NCBI RefSeq assembly: GCF_020510665.1
Contig: NZ_CP075187.1
Location: forward strand, 1,074,501-1,138,500
Source of the DNA: Dechloromonas denitrificans
GTDB lineage: Bacteria > Pseudomonadota > Gammaproteobacteria > Burkholderiales > Rhodocyclaceae
DNA length: 64,000 nucleotides
Direction of reading: 5' to 3'
Shown one piece after another: positions 8,187 through 15,938 of this stretch. Every line of letters begins with the position of its first letter. Within the stretch, counting starts at the first letter, position 1. Made by a program: the position numbers and the translations under genes. The notes under the pieces were generated by a model. It was given only the letters and a program-made list of their open reading frames with translations, was not told where the DNA came from and did not search any database.

Positions 8187-8444
8187 ATGCCGCAACGTGA
8201 TCAGGAAATAGCGCTTTTACGCGAAGAGCTTGAAATGCTGATGAGAGAGCGACAGGCTATTTTGCGCGTTGTCGGTATCTCTGCCGCGCTGATTGCTTCG
8301 CTCGACAGCAAGCGTCTGCCGGTGGGTGCAGTCGAGGCCGCCGATATGCTGGCGACGTCGATCAACTGCCTGTCGGAAGAAACGCTGCAGGATGCCTTGT
8401 CCGCGGTCAACGCTGAAATTGAGGATGAATTGCCGGGCGCATGA
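8187..8444 (+). CDS. small coiled-coil protein of unknown function
   Basis: This 85-residue acidic protein has an SD (GGAGAG) a few bases before the ATG. Residues 1-27 form a likely amphipathic helix or coiled coil (RDQEIALLREELEMLMRE), followed by a second helical half ending DELPGA. No signal peptide or metal motif is visible. It sits 9 bases after the protease gene, and its stop overlaps the start of the Nudix gene by ATGA, so translation of the three is probably coupled. I do not recognise the family. Confidence 0.72.
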   Translation: MPQRDQEIALLREELEMLMRERQAILRVVGISAALIASLDSKRLPVGAVEAADMLATSINCLSEETLQDALSAVNAEIEDELPGA

Positions 8445-9034
8445 GTGTCGATCTAGAGCATTTGCGGGCCAGTTTGCTGCCTGAGGCGCAGTCTGGTCAC
8501 TTCGTTGTCGAAGATGGCGCCGAGGATCAGCCGCTAACCCCGGCGGCGGTGCTTGTGCCGATTGTTACGCATGCCACCGGCTACACCGTGCTGCTGACCC
8601 AGCGCACGGCTCATCTCAAGGATCATGCCGGGCAGATCAGCTTTCCTGGCGGACGGGTCGAAGACGATGATTTGTCGCCGGCCGATACGGCCTTGCGAGA
8701 AACGGAAGAAGAAATCGGGCTGACGCGCGAGAAAATCGAAATCCTCGGATTCCTGCCGGAATATCGGACAGGGACAGGGTTCAGGGTTATTCCCGTGGTT
8801 GGCCTCGTGCAACCGCCATTCGATTTGGCCCCCGATCCTTTCGAAGTTGCCGAGGTCTTTGAGGTGCCGTTGGCCTTTTTACTCGACCCGGCCAATCATC
8901 AGCGTCATTCTCTGCACTACCGTGGGGCCTTGCGTCACTTTTTTGCCATGCCGTACGGAGAGTATTTCATTTGGGGAGCTACGGCCGGCATGATCCGCTC
9001 CCTGACCGCCCGGCTTGGCCTGCATCCGGCCTGA
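8441..9034 (+). CDS. Nudix hydrolase, CoA pyrophosphatase type
   Basis: This 197-residue protein has a Nudix box at residues 70-94 (GGRVEDDDLS, then TALRETEEEIGL). Directly upstream is the CoA-specific extension VLLTQRTAHLKDHAGQISFP, which resembles the LLTxR...GxxxFPGG signature of NudL/NUDT7 enzymes. These cleave CoA and acyl-CoA to 3',5'-ADP and 4'-phosphopantetheine with Mg or Mn. The metal-binding glutamates of the REXXEEXG core are all present. The start overlaps the preceding stop by four bases. Confidence 0.9.
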   Translation: MSVDLEHLRASLLPEAQSGHFVVEDGAEDQPLTPAAVLVPIVTHATGYTVLLTQRTAHLKDHAGQISFPGGRVEDDDLSPADTALRETEEEIGLTREKIEILGFLPEYRTGTGFRVIPVVGLVQPPFDLAPDPFEVAEVFEVPLAFLLDPANHQRHSLHYRGALRHFFAMPYGEYFIWGATAGMIRSLTARLGLHPA

Positions 9035-9097
9035 GCTTGTGGTATCGTGGCGTTTTAGCACAAGAAAATAAGCCGAATACGGCATTTTTCGTCCCCC

Positions 9098-10021
9098 ATG
9101 AGCCTTCTCTCGCTGATCGCCGTTTTCCTCATCGAACAGCTACAGCCCCTGCATTATCGTCGCGTGGTTGCCGACCCGCTTGCCGCGTGGGCTGATTTTG
9201 TCGAATCGCGTTGTAATGCCGGCGCTTATCGCCACGGCGTCCTGGCCTGGTGTCTGGCTGTCTTGCTCCCGGTCGGGCTGGTTGCCCTGCTTTATGGCCT
9301 GTTGTACTCACTGAATCCCTTGTTTGCTTTGGGTTTCAATGTGGGTGTGCTTTACCTGACAATGGGCTTTCGCCAGTTCAGCCACCATTACACTGAAATC
9401 CAGCTCGCTTTGCGGTTGGGTGAGCTTGAGCGGGCGCGCAGCCTGCTCGCCCAGTGGCAGGGGCGCTCGACGGATGGTCTTGGCTCGGAAGATATTGCCC
9501 GATTGTCGATCGAGGGCGCATTGGCCGCTTCGCATCGCCACGTTTTTGCCGTGCTGCTCTGGTTTGTCTTGCTGCCAGGCCCGTGCGGAGCGGTTCTTTA
9601 CCGTATCTCCGCCATCGTTTATGTCCAGTGGAAGAAGAACCATCTAGTCGAAGGGAATGATTTCTCCGTGTTCTCACGACAGGTTTTCGGTATGATCGAG
9701 TGGTTGCCCGTTCGCGCAACTGCTGCAGCCTTCGCCATTGTGGGCGATTTCGAGGATGCCGCTTATTGCTGGCGTACTCAGGCGGGTCAGTGGCCGGACC
9801 GTGATCTCGGTATCGTTCTGGCCGCCGGTGCCGGTGCGCTCGGTGTGCAGCTTGGTCGGCCAGTGGTCGATGACGGCGAGGTTTCCGACCGTGCCGAACT
9901 TGGTCTGGGTGATCCGGCCGATGTGGATTTCATGCAAAGTGCCGTCGGTCTCGTCTGGCGAGCTACGGTGCTGTGGATGTTGTTGCTGTTTTTGTTGGGG
10001 CTTGCCAGTCTGGTGGGCTGA
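9098..10021 (+). CDS. CobD/CbiB family integral membrane protein
   Basis: The 307-residue protein resembles CbiB/CobD (adenosylcobinamide-phosphate synthase, the membrane enzyme that attaches the aminopropanol arm to cobyric acid) in segments such as GFRQFSHHYTEIQLAL and WLPVRATAAAFAIVGDFEDA. Hydrophobic helices lie near residues 48-70, 72-90, 148-165 and 285-305. No other cobalamin genes are nearby. Betaproteobacteria have a diverged CbiB-like group at this kind of isolated locus, so the true substrate may differ. It is probably expressed with the downstream thiolase only by read-through, since the thiolase has its own strong SD. Confidence 0.78.
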   Translation: MSLLSLIAVFLIEQLQPLHYRRVVADPLAAWADFVESRCNAGAYRHGVLAWCLAVLLPVGLVALLYGLLYSLNPLFALGFNVGVLYLTMGFRQFSHHYTEIQLALRLGELERARSLLAQWQGRSTDGLGSEDIARLSIEGALAASHRHVFAVLLWFVLLPGPCGAVLYRISAIVYVQWKKNHLVEGNDFSVFSRQVFGMIEWLPVRATAAAFAIVGDFEDAAYCWRTQAGQWPDRDLGIVLAAGAGALGVQLGRPVVDDGEVSDRAELGLGDPADVDFMQSAVGLVWRATVLWMLLLFLLGLASLVG

Positions 10022-10044
10022 ATAATTCTTTTCAGGAGGTTTAC

Positions 10045-11226
10045 ATGAGCAGAGATGTTGTCGTTCTGAGTGCAGTTCGTTCCCCGATTGGTTCTTTTGG
10101 TGGTGCCCTGGCTGATTTCGAATCGACCGAACTGGCCGGTATCGTCATGAAGGAAGCGGTTGCCCGTTCCAACGTTGATCCGCAGCAAATCAATTATGTA
10201 ACCGTTGGCACGACGATGCCGACCGACTCCCGTTACGCTTACGTTTCCCGCGTCGCCTCCATCCAGGCCGGTCTGTCGATGGACTCCGTCGCCATGCAGG
10301 TTTCCCGCCTGTGCGCTTCCGGCCTGCAAGGCATTGTCACCACCGCCCAGAACGTCATGCTGGGTGATGCCGACTACGGTATCGGCGGTGGCGTCGAAGT
10401 CATGTCCAAGGCCGCCTACCTGATGCCGGCACTGCGTTCCGGCGCCCGTATGGGTGACACCAAGGCAGTTGACTCGATGGTTGCCGTGCTGACTGACCCG
10501 TTTGGCGTTGGCCACATGGGTATCACCGCAGAAAACCTGGCTGCCAAGCACGGTATTACCCGTGAAGCCCAGGATGCCTTCGCTGTCGAATCGCAGCGTC
10601 GTGCTGCTGCCGCCATCGCTGCCGGCCACTTCAAGTCGCAGATCGTGCCTATCGTCAAGCAAACCCGCAAGGGCGAAGTGGTGTTTGACACCGACGAATA
10701 CGTCAAGGCCGGTACCACCCTGGAATCCCTGGCCAAGATGAAGCCGGCTTTCAAGAAGGACGGTACCGTCACCGCGGGTAATGCTTCCGGTATCAACGAC
10801 GGCGCTGCCTTCTTCGTGTTGGCTGCTGCTGACGTGGCTGCCAAGGCCGGTCAGAAGGCCATGGCTCGTATCGCTTCCTACGCTGTTGCCGGCGTGCCGA
10901 ACGATGTGATGGGCGAAGGTCCGGTTCCGGCCACCAAGCTGGCACTGAAGAAGGCTGGCCTGACGCTCGACCAGATGGATGTTATCGAGTCGAACGAAGC
11001 TTTCGCGGCTCAGGCTCTGTCTGTTTCCAAGCTGCTCGGTCTCGACCCGGCCAAGACCAACCCGAACGGCGGCGCCATCGCGCTTGGCCACCCGGTCGGT
11101 TGTTCCGGTGCTTTCATCGCCACCAAGGCGCTGTACGAACTGGAACGCGTCGGCGGCAAGTACGCACTGGTCACGATGTGTATCGGTGGTGGTCAAGGTA
11201 TCGCGGTTATCTTCGAACGCGCCTGA
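10045..11226 (+). CDS. acetyl-CoA C-acyltransferase (thiolase)
   Basis: This 393-residue thiolase has the acyl-accepting Cys90 (RLCASGLQG), the catalytic His349 (ALGHPVGC) and the second Cys379 (MCIGGGQG). It catalyses reversible condensation or cleavage of acyl-CoA and acetyl-CoA. A biosynthetic acetoacetyl-CoA role (PHB or similar) is likely from the length, but a degradative role cannot be excluded. The ORF opens at 9973, yet the ATG at 10045 has a near-perfect SD (CAGGAGGT at 10034-10041). Codon use is strongly biased (GGT, CGT, GTT and AAG preferred), which suggests high expression. A strong terminator follows at 11252-11282. Confidence 0.95.
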   Translation: MSRDVVVLSAVRSPIGSFGGALADFESTELAGIVMKEAVARSNVDPQQINYVTVGTTMPTDSRYAYVSRVASIQAGLSMDSVAMQVSRLCASGLQGIVTTAQNVMLGDADYGIGGGVEVMSKAAYLMPALRSGARMGDTKAVDSMVAVLTDPFGVGHMGITAENLAAKHGITREAQDAFAVESQRRAAAAIAAGHFKSQIVPIVKQTRKGEVVFDTDEYVKAGTTLESLAKMKPAFKKDGTVTAGNASGINDGAAFFVLAAADVAAKAGQKAMARIASYAVAGVPNDVMGEGPVPATKLALKKAGLTLDQMDVIESNEAFAAQALSVSKLLGLDPAKTNPNGGAIALGHPVGCSGAFIATKALYELERVGGKYALVTMCIGGGQGIAVIFERA

Positions 11227-11251
11227 TCGCTCCAGTAAGCTGCTTTACCCA

Positions 11252-11282
11252 AAACCCGCCGGAGCGATCCGGCGGGTTTTTT
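11252..11282 (+). terminator. intrinsic terminator of the thiolase gene
   Basis: AAACCCGCCGG (11252-11262) pairs with CCGGCGGGTTT (11269-11279) around AGCGAT, followed by T residues. The 3' half of the loop and stem can also pair with 11225-11233 just after the stop codon (see findings). Confidence 0.88.
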
Positions 11283-11375
11283 ATTTGCACCAGTTTGATC
11301 TGTGCGCGCACTGCCATGGGGCATCAGTCTCCGGCTTTGAATTCTAATGCACTGATTTATCAATGTTTTTGACAG

Positions 11376-11391
11376 TGGCATGGAACCTGCT
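11376..11391 (+). promoter_or_regulatory. candidate sigma-54 (-24/-12) promoter of the ATP-grasp locus A
   Basis: TGGCATG-GAAC-CTGCT matches the sigma-54 pattern TGGCACG-N4-TTGCT at all but two positions, with the invariant GG (11377-11378) and GC (11389-11390) exactly 12 bases apart. It would start transcription near 11402, about 28 bases before the ATG at 11430. No convincing activator site was found upstream. Confidence 0.45.
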
Positions 11392-11429
11392 GAATCACTA
11401 ATGAGAGCATCCTCAGCGAAGAGCCCACT

Positions 11430-12842
11430 ATGAACTTCTACAACGAAATGATCGACGCCAATGGTGGCGTACGAGCCCACTATCAGGGTTACGATGAATG
11501 GCTGAAGGCGACGCCGCCGGAGCGTATTGCCCGAAAGCGGGCCGAGGCGGATCTGGCCTTCCACCGGGTCGGCATTACTTTCGCGGTCTACGGTGAAGAA
11601 GCCGGCAAAGAGCGGCTGATTCCCTTCGACATCATTCCGCGCATCATTCCTTCGGCCGAATGGAAGGCCATGCAGGCAGGGCTGCGCCAGCGGGTCAAGG
11701 CGCTGAACATGTTCCTGCACGATATCTACCATGATCAGGAAATCCTCAAGGCGGGCAAGATTCCTGCAGAGCAGATCCTGAACAATGCCCAGTATCGCCC
11801 GATCATGAAGGGCGTCGATGTGCCGGGGGGGGTGTATGCCCACATTGCCGGTGTCGATATCGTGCGGGCCGGCGCCGGCGAGTTTTACGTACTCGAAGAC
11901 AATCTGCGCGTTCCTTCCGGTGTTTCCTACATGCTCGAAGACCGCAAGATGATGATGCGGCTCTTCCCCGAGTTGTTCGCCAAGCACAAGGTGGCCCCGG
12001 TTCAGCATTATCCCGACCTGTTGCTCGAAAAACTGCGTGCCGTGGCGCCGAATGGCGTGAGCGACCCGACAGTCGTCGTGCTGACACCCGGCGCGTATAA
12101 CAGCGCCTATTTCGAACACACTTTCCTGGCTCAGCAGATGGGCGTCGAGCTGGTTGAAGGGCGCGATCTCTTCGTCAAGGATGAAGTCGTCTACATGCAG
12201 ACGACGCAGGGTCCACAGCGTGTCGATGTGATCTATCGCCGAATCGACGATGACTTCCTTGATCCGCTCGTTTTCCGGGCTGATTCCGCCCTCGGCGTGC
12301 CCGGCATCCTGCGTGCCTATCAGGCGGGTAATGTGACGCTGGCCAATGCCATCGGGACCGGTGTGGCTGACGACAAGTCGATCTACCCCTATGTGCCGGA
12401 GATGATTCGCTTCTATCTCGGCGAAGAACCGACGCTGAACAATGTGCCGACCTATATGTGCCGCAAGCCGGACGAGCTGTCTTATGTGCTGGCCAATCTG
12501 CCCAAGCTGGTCGTCAAGGAAGTGCATGGTGCCGGTGGCTACGGCATGCTGGTCGGTCCGGCCGCAAGCAAGGATGAAATCGAGCGTTTCCGCCAGCTGC
12601 TGATCGCCAAACCGGATGGCTACATTGCGCAGCCGACGCTCGCCTTGTCCAATTGCCCGACTTTCGTCGAGGCCGGTGTGGCGCCGCGTCACCTCGACCT
12701 GCGCCCCTTCGTGTTGTCTTCCGGGCAGTGCGTGAACATGGTGCCGGGCGGCTTGACGCGCGTTGCGCTGACCGAGGGCTCCCTCGTCGTCAATTCATCT
12801 CAGGGTGGCGGTACCAAAGACACCTGGATTCTGGAGGACTGA
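11430..12842 (+). CDS. circularly permuted ATP-grasp protein (locus A)
   Basis: This 470-residue protein belongs to the circularly permuted ATP-grasp type 1 family (formerly DUF404/DUF407). Visible blocks are LEDNLRVPSGVSYMLEDR, LTPGAYNSAYFEH, DVIYRRIDDDFLDP, a glycine-rich VHGAGGYGMLVGP and the C-terminal SSQGGGTKDTWILED. ATP-grasp ligases form amide or ester bonds through an acyl phosphate. Comparative genomics has linked this family, with alpha-E and transglutaminase-like partners, to synthesis of an unknown peptide-like product. The stop is 2 bases from the start of the alpha-E gene. A paralogue is fused to alpha-E at 24813-27332. Confidence 0.9.
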   Translation: MNFYNEMIDANGGVRAHYQGYDEWLKATPPERIARKRAEADLAFHRVGITFAVYGEEAGKERLIPFDIIPRIIPSAEWKAMQAGLRQRVKALNMFLHDIYHDQEILKAGKIPAEQILNNAQYRPIMKGVDVPGGVYAHIAGVDIVRAGAGEFYVLEDNLRVPSGVSYMLEDRKMMMRLFPELFAKHKVAPVQHYPDLLLEKLRAVAPNGVSDPTVVVLTPGAYNSAYFEHTFLAQQMGVELVEGRDLFVKDEVVYMQTTQGPQRVDVIYRRIDDDFLDPLVFRADSALGVPGILRAYQAGNVTLANAIGTGVADDKSIYPYVPEMIRFYLGEEPTLNNVPTYMCRKPDELSYVLANLPKLVVKEVHGAGGYGMLVGPAASKDEIERFRQLLIAKPDGYIAQPTLALSNCPTFVEAGVAPRHLDLRPFVLSSGQCVNMVPGGLTRVALTEGSLVVNSSQGGGTKDTWILED

Positions 12843-12844
12843 TC

Positions 12845-13792
12845 ATGCTTTCACGTACTGCCGACCACCTGTTCTGGATGTCCCGCTATATCGAACGGGC
12901 CGAGAACCTCGCCCGTTTGCTCGATGTCACCTGGCAAATGTCGCTCGTCCCGCAATCGCTCGATGCAGCCAACCAGAACTGGAATGCGATCATCGCGCTG
13001 AACAGTCTGGAAACGGCCTATGCCGAGCATTACGACACGGTCAACGCCGAAAATGTGCTGCGTTTCATGGTCACAGATCCGAACAATTATTCGTCGATCT
13101 ACAGTTGCCTGCGCCTGGCACGCGAGAATGCCCATGCCGTGCGTGGCACGGTGACCAGTGAAATGTGGGAAACGCTGAATTCAACCTGGCTGGAGGCGCG
13201 CGAAAAGAGTTTCGAGCAGATTCTCAACGCCGGCATCGGCGAGTTCTTCGACTGGGTCAAGATGCGCTCCTCGCTGTCGCGCGGCGTGACGATCGGAACC
13301 TTGTTGCAGGACGAAGCCTTCCACTTCATTCGCCTGGGGACGCTGCTGGAGCGGGCGGACAATACGGCGCGCATTCTCGATATCAAATATCACGTCCTGC
13401 GGCCGCACGGTGACGAAGGGGCAACCGACTTTTACCAGTGGGGGGCTTTGCTCCGTTCGGTGTCCGCTTTCGAGGTCTATCGCAAGGTTTACCGCGACGT
13501 CATCACGCCGGAACGCGTCACCGAGCTATTGATCCTGCGCAACGACATGCCGCGCTCCCTGCATTTCTGCATGAATGGCGTGGTCAAGAACCTTGAGTTG
13601 ATCGCCAACAGTCATTCCGGCGAAACGCAGCGCCAGGCCGGCTTGCTGCACGCCCAACTGCACTACGCCCGGGTCGAGGATATCCTGGCCGAAGGCTTGC
13701 ACAAGTGGCTGACCGATTTCATGGACCGCATCTACGCGCTGGGTGACGGGATCAGCAAGGATTTCCTGGTGCCGATGGCTGAAGCCGCCTGA
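12845..13792 (+). CDS. alpha-E domain-containing protein (locus A)
   Basis: This 315-residue, all-helical protein begins MLSRTADHLFWMSRYIERAENLARLLDV, the alpha-E family signature, and keeps acidic and arginine residues spaced along the helices (LERADNTARILDIKYH). The function of alpha-E is unproven; it always travels with circularly permuted ATP-grasp proteins and probably supports the amide ligase reaction. The frame is open from 12653, inside the ATP-grasp gene, but ATG 12845 follows GGAGG (GGAGGACTGATC) and gives the family N-terminus. The gene ends shortly before a strong terminator, so locus A is a two-gene unit with no transglutaminase of its own. Confidence 0.9.
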   Translation: MLSRTADHLFWMSRYIERAENLARLLDVTWQMSLVPQSLDAANQNWNAIIALNSLETAYAEHYDTVNAENVLRFMVTDPNNYSSIYSCLRLARENAHAVRGTVTSEMWETLNSTWLEAREKSFEQILNAGIGEFFDWVKMRSSLSRGVTIGTLLQDEAFHFIRLGTLLERADNTARILDIKYHVLRPHGDEGATDFYQWGALLRSVSAFEVYRKVYRDVITPERVTELLILRNDMPRSLHFCMNGVVKNLELIANSHSGETQRQAGLLHAQLHYARVEDILAEGLHKWLTDFMDRIYALGDGISKDFLVPMAEAA

Positions 13793-13814
13793 GCCAGTCA
13801 AATTGACATAACAA

Positions 13815-13842
13815 GGGAGGTCGACCGCGACCTCCCTTTTTT
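13815..13842 (+). terminator. intrinsic terminator of locus A, touching the end of queF
   Basis: GGGAGGTCG (13815-13823) pairs with CGACCTCCC (13828-13836) around ACCG, followed by six T at 13837-13842. The last T overlap the stop codon of the convergent queF gene. Confidence 0.88.
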
Positions 13843-14683
13843 ATTGGCGAACTTCGCGCTGGTTGCCCGGCGCCGGAAATTCGCCGCTGCTTCTGAACGG
13901 GTTGATGTCCAGTCCGCCGCGCCGGGTGTAGCGAGCATGGACGGCCAGCGACTGTGGCGCGCATTGACGCTCGAGGTCGGTATAAATGCGCTCGACGCAC
14001 TGTTCGTGAAACTCGTTGTGGCCGCGGAAGGAAATGATGTAGCGCAACAGGCCGGCGCGGTCGATCGGTTTGCCGCGATAGCGGATGACGACCATGGCCC
14101 AGTCCGGCTGGCCGGTGACCAGGCAATTCGATTTGAGCAGGTGCGAATACAGCGTTTCTTCAATAATCGGGCCGTCGACCGTGGCAAGCGCTTCTGGCAT
14201 CGGCTGGTAACTGTCGCAGGCAATGTCCAGGGTGTCGAGCAATTCGCCTTGCGGATAACCGACCTCGACTTGTGGTCGACTACCCAGTTCGTCAATTTTG
14301 ACGCTGATTGTCGCGCCGGCAGCGGCCGAGAGGTCGTTTGCCAGGGTAGCGGCCAGCGTTTCGGTCGAATCGAAGCGTGTTTGGTTGAGCGAATTGAGGT
14401 AGAGCTTGAATGATTTCGACTCGATCAGGTATGGACTGTCAGCTGGGACCCGGAAGGTGGCGAGGGCGACGACCGGCTTGCCTTTCGGGTTGAGCCAGGA
14501 AAGTTCGTAGGCATTCCACAGGTCTTCGCCGACAAAGGGCAGGGGGCCGGGGCCGATACCCAACTCGTCACGCTTGATCTGGCGTGGGATGGGGAAAAGC
14601 AGTTCGGGGGCGTATTCAGCCTGGTAGGCCGTGGCTTTGCCCAAAGGAGAGTGCTGGCTGGGGTCGATACGGATTTCGTTCAT
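13841..14683 (-). CDS. queF: NADPH-dependent 7-cyano-7-deazaguanine reductase (type II QueF)
   Basis: QueF reduces the nitrile preQ0 to preQ1, a precursor of queuosine in tRNA. At 280 residues this is the long two-domain form. The N-terminal half holds the NADPH-binding QueF motif region (ESKSFKLYLNSLNQTRF) and the C-terminal half the active site, with the nucleophilic Cys in KSNCLVTGQPDWA and the FHEQCVERI helix. The protein starts MNEIRIDPSQHSPLGK, as usual for the family. No other queuosine genes are adjacent. It is convergent with locus A and divergent from the FecR-domain gene. Confidence 0.96.
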   Translation of the reverse strand: MNEIRIDPSQHSPLGKATAYQAEYAPELLFPIPRQIKRDELGIGPGPLPFVGEDLWNAYELSWLNPKGKPVVALATFRVPADSPYLIESKSFKLYLNSLNQTRFDSTETLAATLANDLSAAAGATISVKIDELGSRPQVEVGYPQGELLDTLDIACDSYQPMPEALATVDGPIIEETLYSHLLKSNCLVTGQPDWAMVVIRYRGKPIDRAGLLRYIISFRGHNEFHEQCVERIYTDLERQCAPQSLAVHARYTRRGGLDINPFRSSGEFPAPGNQREVRQ

Positions 14684-14851
14684 GAGCCAATTTTAGCGGC
14701 TCGGAGCGACTTGTGCCCTGTCCGGCGAATTGATCTGATGGCGAAACAATGTGAAATGTGCATAATCATGCTGTTGTTGAATATGCCGTTTGCCATACGC
14801 GAGCTGTTGATGCTTGGCCGGCGGCTGGTTTGCTAATCCATGGAGGATGCC

Positions 14852-15289
14852 ATGCGGCATATTCTTGCTTTTGTATTGATCCTGTTTTCCGCTTTTTCTG
14901 TCTGGGCAGACGATGCGGTGATTGCTTATGTCAAAACTGTGACAGGCGAGGCAAGCGTCACGACGGCCGGCAAGCAGGTCAAGGCCGAGGTTGGCACGCC
15001 GGTCATGCTCGGCAGCAAGCTCAAGACGGGCCCGAAAAGCAGCATGGGCGTGACTTTCAAGGATGAAACCATGATGTCGCTCGGCGCCGACAGCGAATTG
15101 ACGGTTGATGAATATCTCTACGCACCGGCCCAGGGTAAATTGAAAATGGGCAGCAAGCTGGGCAAGGGCAGCCTGAATTATGTGTCCGGCGTGATTGCCA
15201 AGCTCAAGCCGGACGCCGTGACGATTGCGACGCCCAGCGGTTCGATCGGGGTTCGGGGAACCCAGTTTCTGGTCAAGGTCGAGGAGTAA
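14852..15289 (+). CDS. exported FecR-domain protein
   Basis: The protein has 145 residues with a signal peptide (MRHILAFVLILFSAFSVWA, then DDAV) followed by a single FecR-type beta domain: a TVTGEASV strand, LGSKLKTGPKSS, FKDETMMSLGADS, and the diagnostic ATPSGSIGVRGTQF at the end. It lacks the N-terminal cytoplasmic and membrane parts of a true FecR anti-sigma factor, so it is a periplasmic stand-alone domain. ATG 14852 is chosen because GGAGG lies 4 bases upstream; the frame also opens at 14840. It pairs with the OmpA-like lipoprotein 3 bases downstream and faces the CHASE2 cyclase. This trio recurs in Proteobacteria and its role is unknown. Confidence 0.85.
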   Translation: MRHILAFVLILFSAFSVWADDAVIAYVKTVTGEASVTTAGKQVKAEVGTPVMLGSKLKTGPKSSMGVTFKDETMMSLGADSELTVDEYLYAPAQGKLKMGSKLGKGSLNYVSGVIAKLKPDAVTIATPSGSIGVRGTQFLVKVEE

Positions 15290-15292
15290 GCC

Positions 15293-15886
15293 ATGCCGAC
15301 CAAACTTATCAAATGCTTTCTGGCCGGTTCGTGCATTCTTGCCCTGACCGCCTGCGCCCCGAAATCCTATGTTGTCCTGCTGGAGAGTCCGGATGGTACG
15401 ACGGGGCAGGTTATCGTCAAGGGACAAAAGGGTGAGCAGGTCATCAGCACTGCACGCCACGCTGTTCCAGCCGATGGTTCGGCACCGCCGGTTGCCGTCG
15501 ATCTGGTCAAACTCGAAAAGGATTTTGGCGATGCCATGGCGGCTCGCCCCAAATTGCCGGCGCACTTCCTGCTCTACTTCGAGAGTGGCGGCATCAAGCT
15601 GACCAAGGAGTCGCTGGCCTTGCTTGCCAAGATTCTTGAGGATGCAAACACACGCCCGGCCCCCGATATTTCAGTCATTGGTCACACCGATACGGCGGGC
15701 AATGACAAGACCAACGAGGCACTTTCCCTGAAACGTGCCAAGGCCGTGGCGGAAATGCTCAAGGAAAAAGGCTTGAAAGCTCGCGAACTGACGGTTGAGT
15801 CGCATGGCGAACGTAACCAACTGGTCAAGACGCCAGACAATACGCAAGAGCCGAGAAATCGTCGCGTCGAGGTTTCTGTGCGCTGA
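15293..15886 (+). CDS. OmpA-like lipoprotein
   Basis: This 197-residue lipoprotein has a lipobox LTAC with Cys21, a short variable region of about 80 residues, and a C-terminal OmpA peptidoglycan-binding domain (FLLYFESGGIKL, then ISVIGHTDTAGNDKTN and EPRNRRVEVSVR). It should be anchored in the outer membrane by lipid and bind peptidoglycan through the Asp/Arg pair of the OmpA fold. It is translated directly after the FecR-domain gene and ends at a terminator shared in position with the convergent cyclase gene. It may physically link the envelope to the cyclase sensor; this is inference. Confidence 0.87.
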   Translation: MPTKLIKCFLAGSCILALTACAPKSYVVLLESPDGTTGQVIVKGQKGEQVISTARHAVPADGSAPPVAVDLVKLEKDFGDAMAARPKLPAHFLLYFESGGIKLTKESLALLAKILEDANTRPAPDISVIGHTDTAGNDKTNEALSLKRAKAVAEMLKEKGLKARELTVESHGERNQLVKTPDNTQEPRNRRVEVSVR

Positions 15887-15911
15887 AACGGCGGCAGGAC
15901 AAAGCACCCAG

Positions 15912-15938
15912 GCCCGGTTTCGACCGGGCTTTATTTTT
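15912..15938 (+). terminator. intrinsic terminator after the FecR-OmpA pair
   Basis: GCCCGGT (15912-15918) pairs with ACCGGGC (15923-15929) around TTCG, followed by TTTATTTTTGG. The T-rich tail runs into the stop codon of the convergent cyclase gene. Confidence 0.85.

Noticed and set aside
9072..9090. Hairpin GCCG-AATA-CGGC followed by T before the CbiB-like gene
   Set aside because: A 4-bp stem is too weak to call a terminator.
11286..11310. Possible NtrC site upstream of the sigma-54-like promoter (GCAC and GTGC half-sites)
   Set aside because: The half-sites are 11 bases apart instead of about 7 in known NtrC sites, so I do not claim it.
9787..12692. Long minus-strand frames opposite the thiolase and locus A ATP-grasp genes (469 and 499 codons)
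   Set aside because: Low-complexity His/Gly/Asp-rich translation with no family motif; the opposite strand encodes recognisable enzymes.
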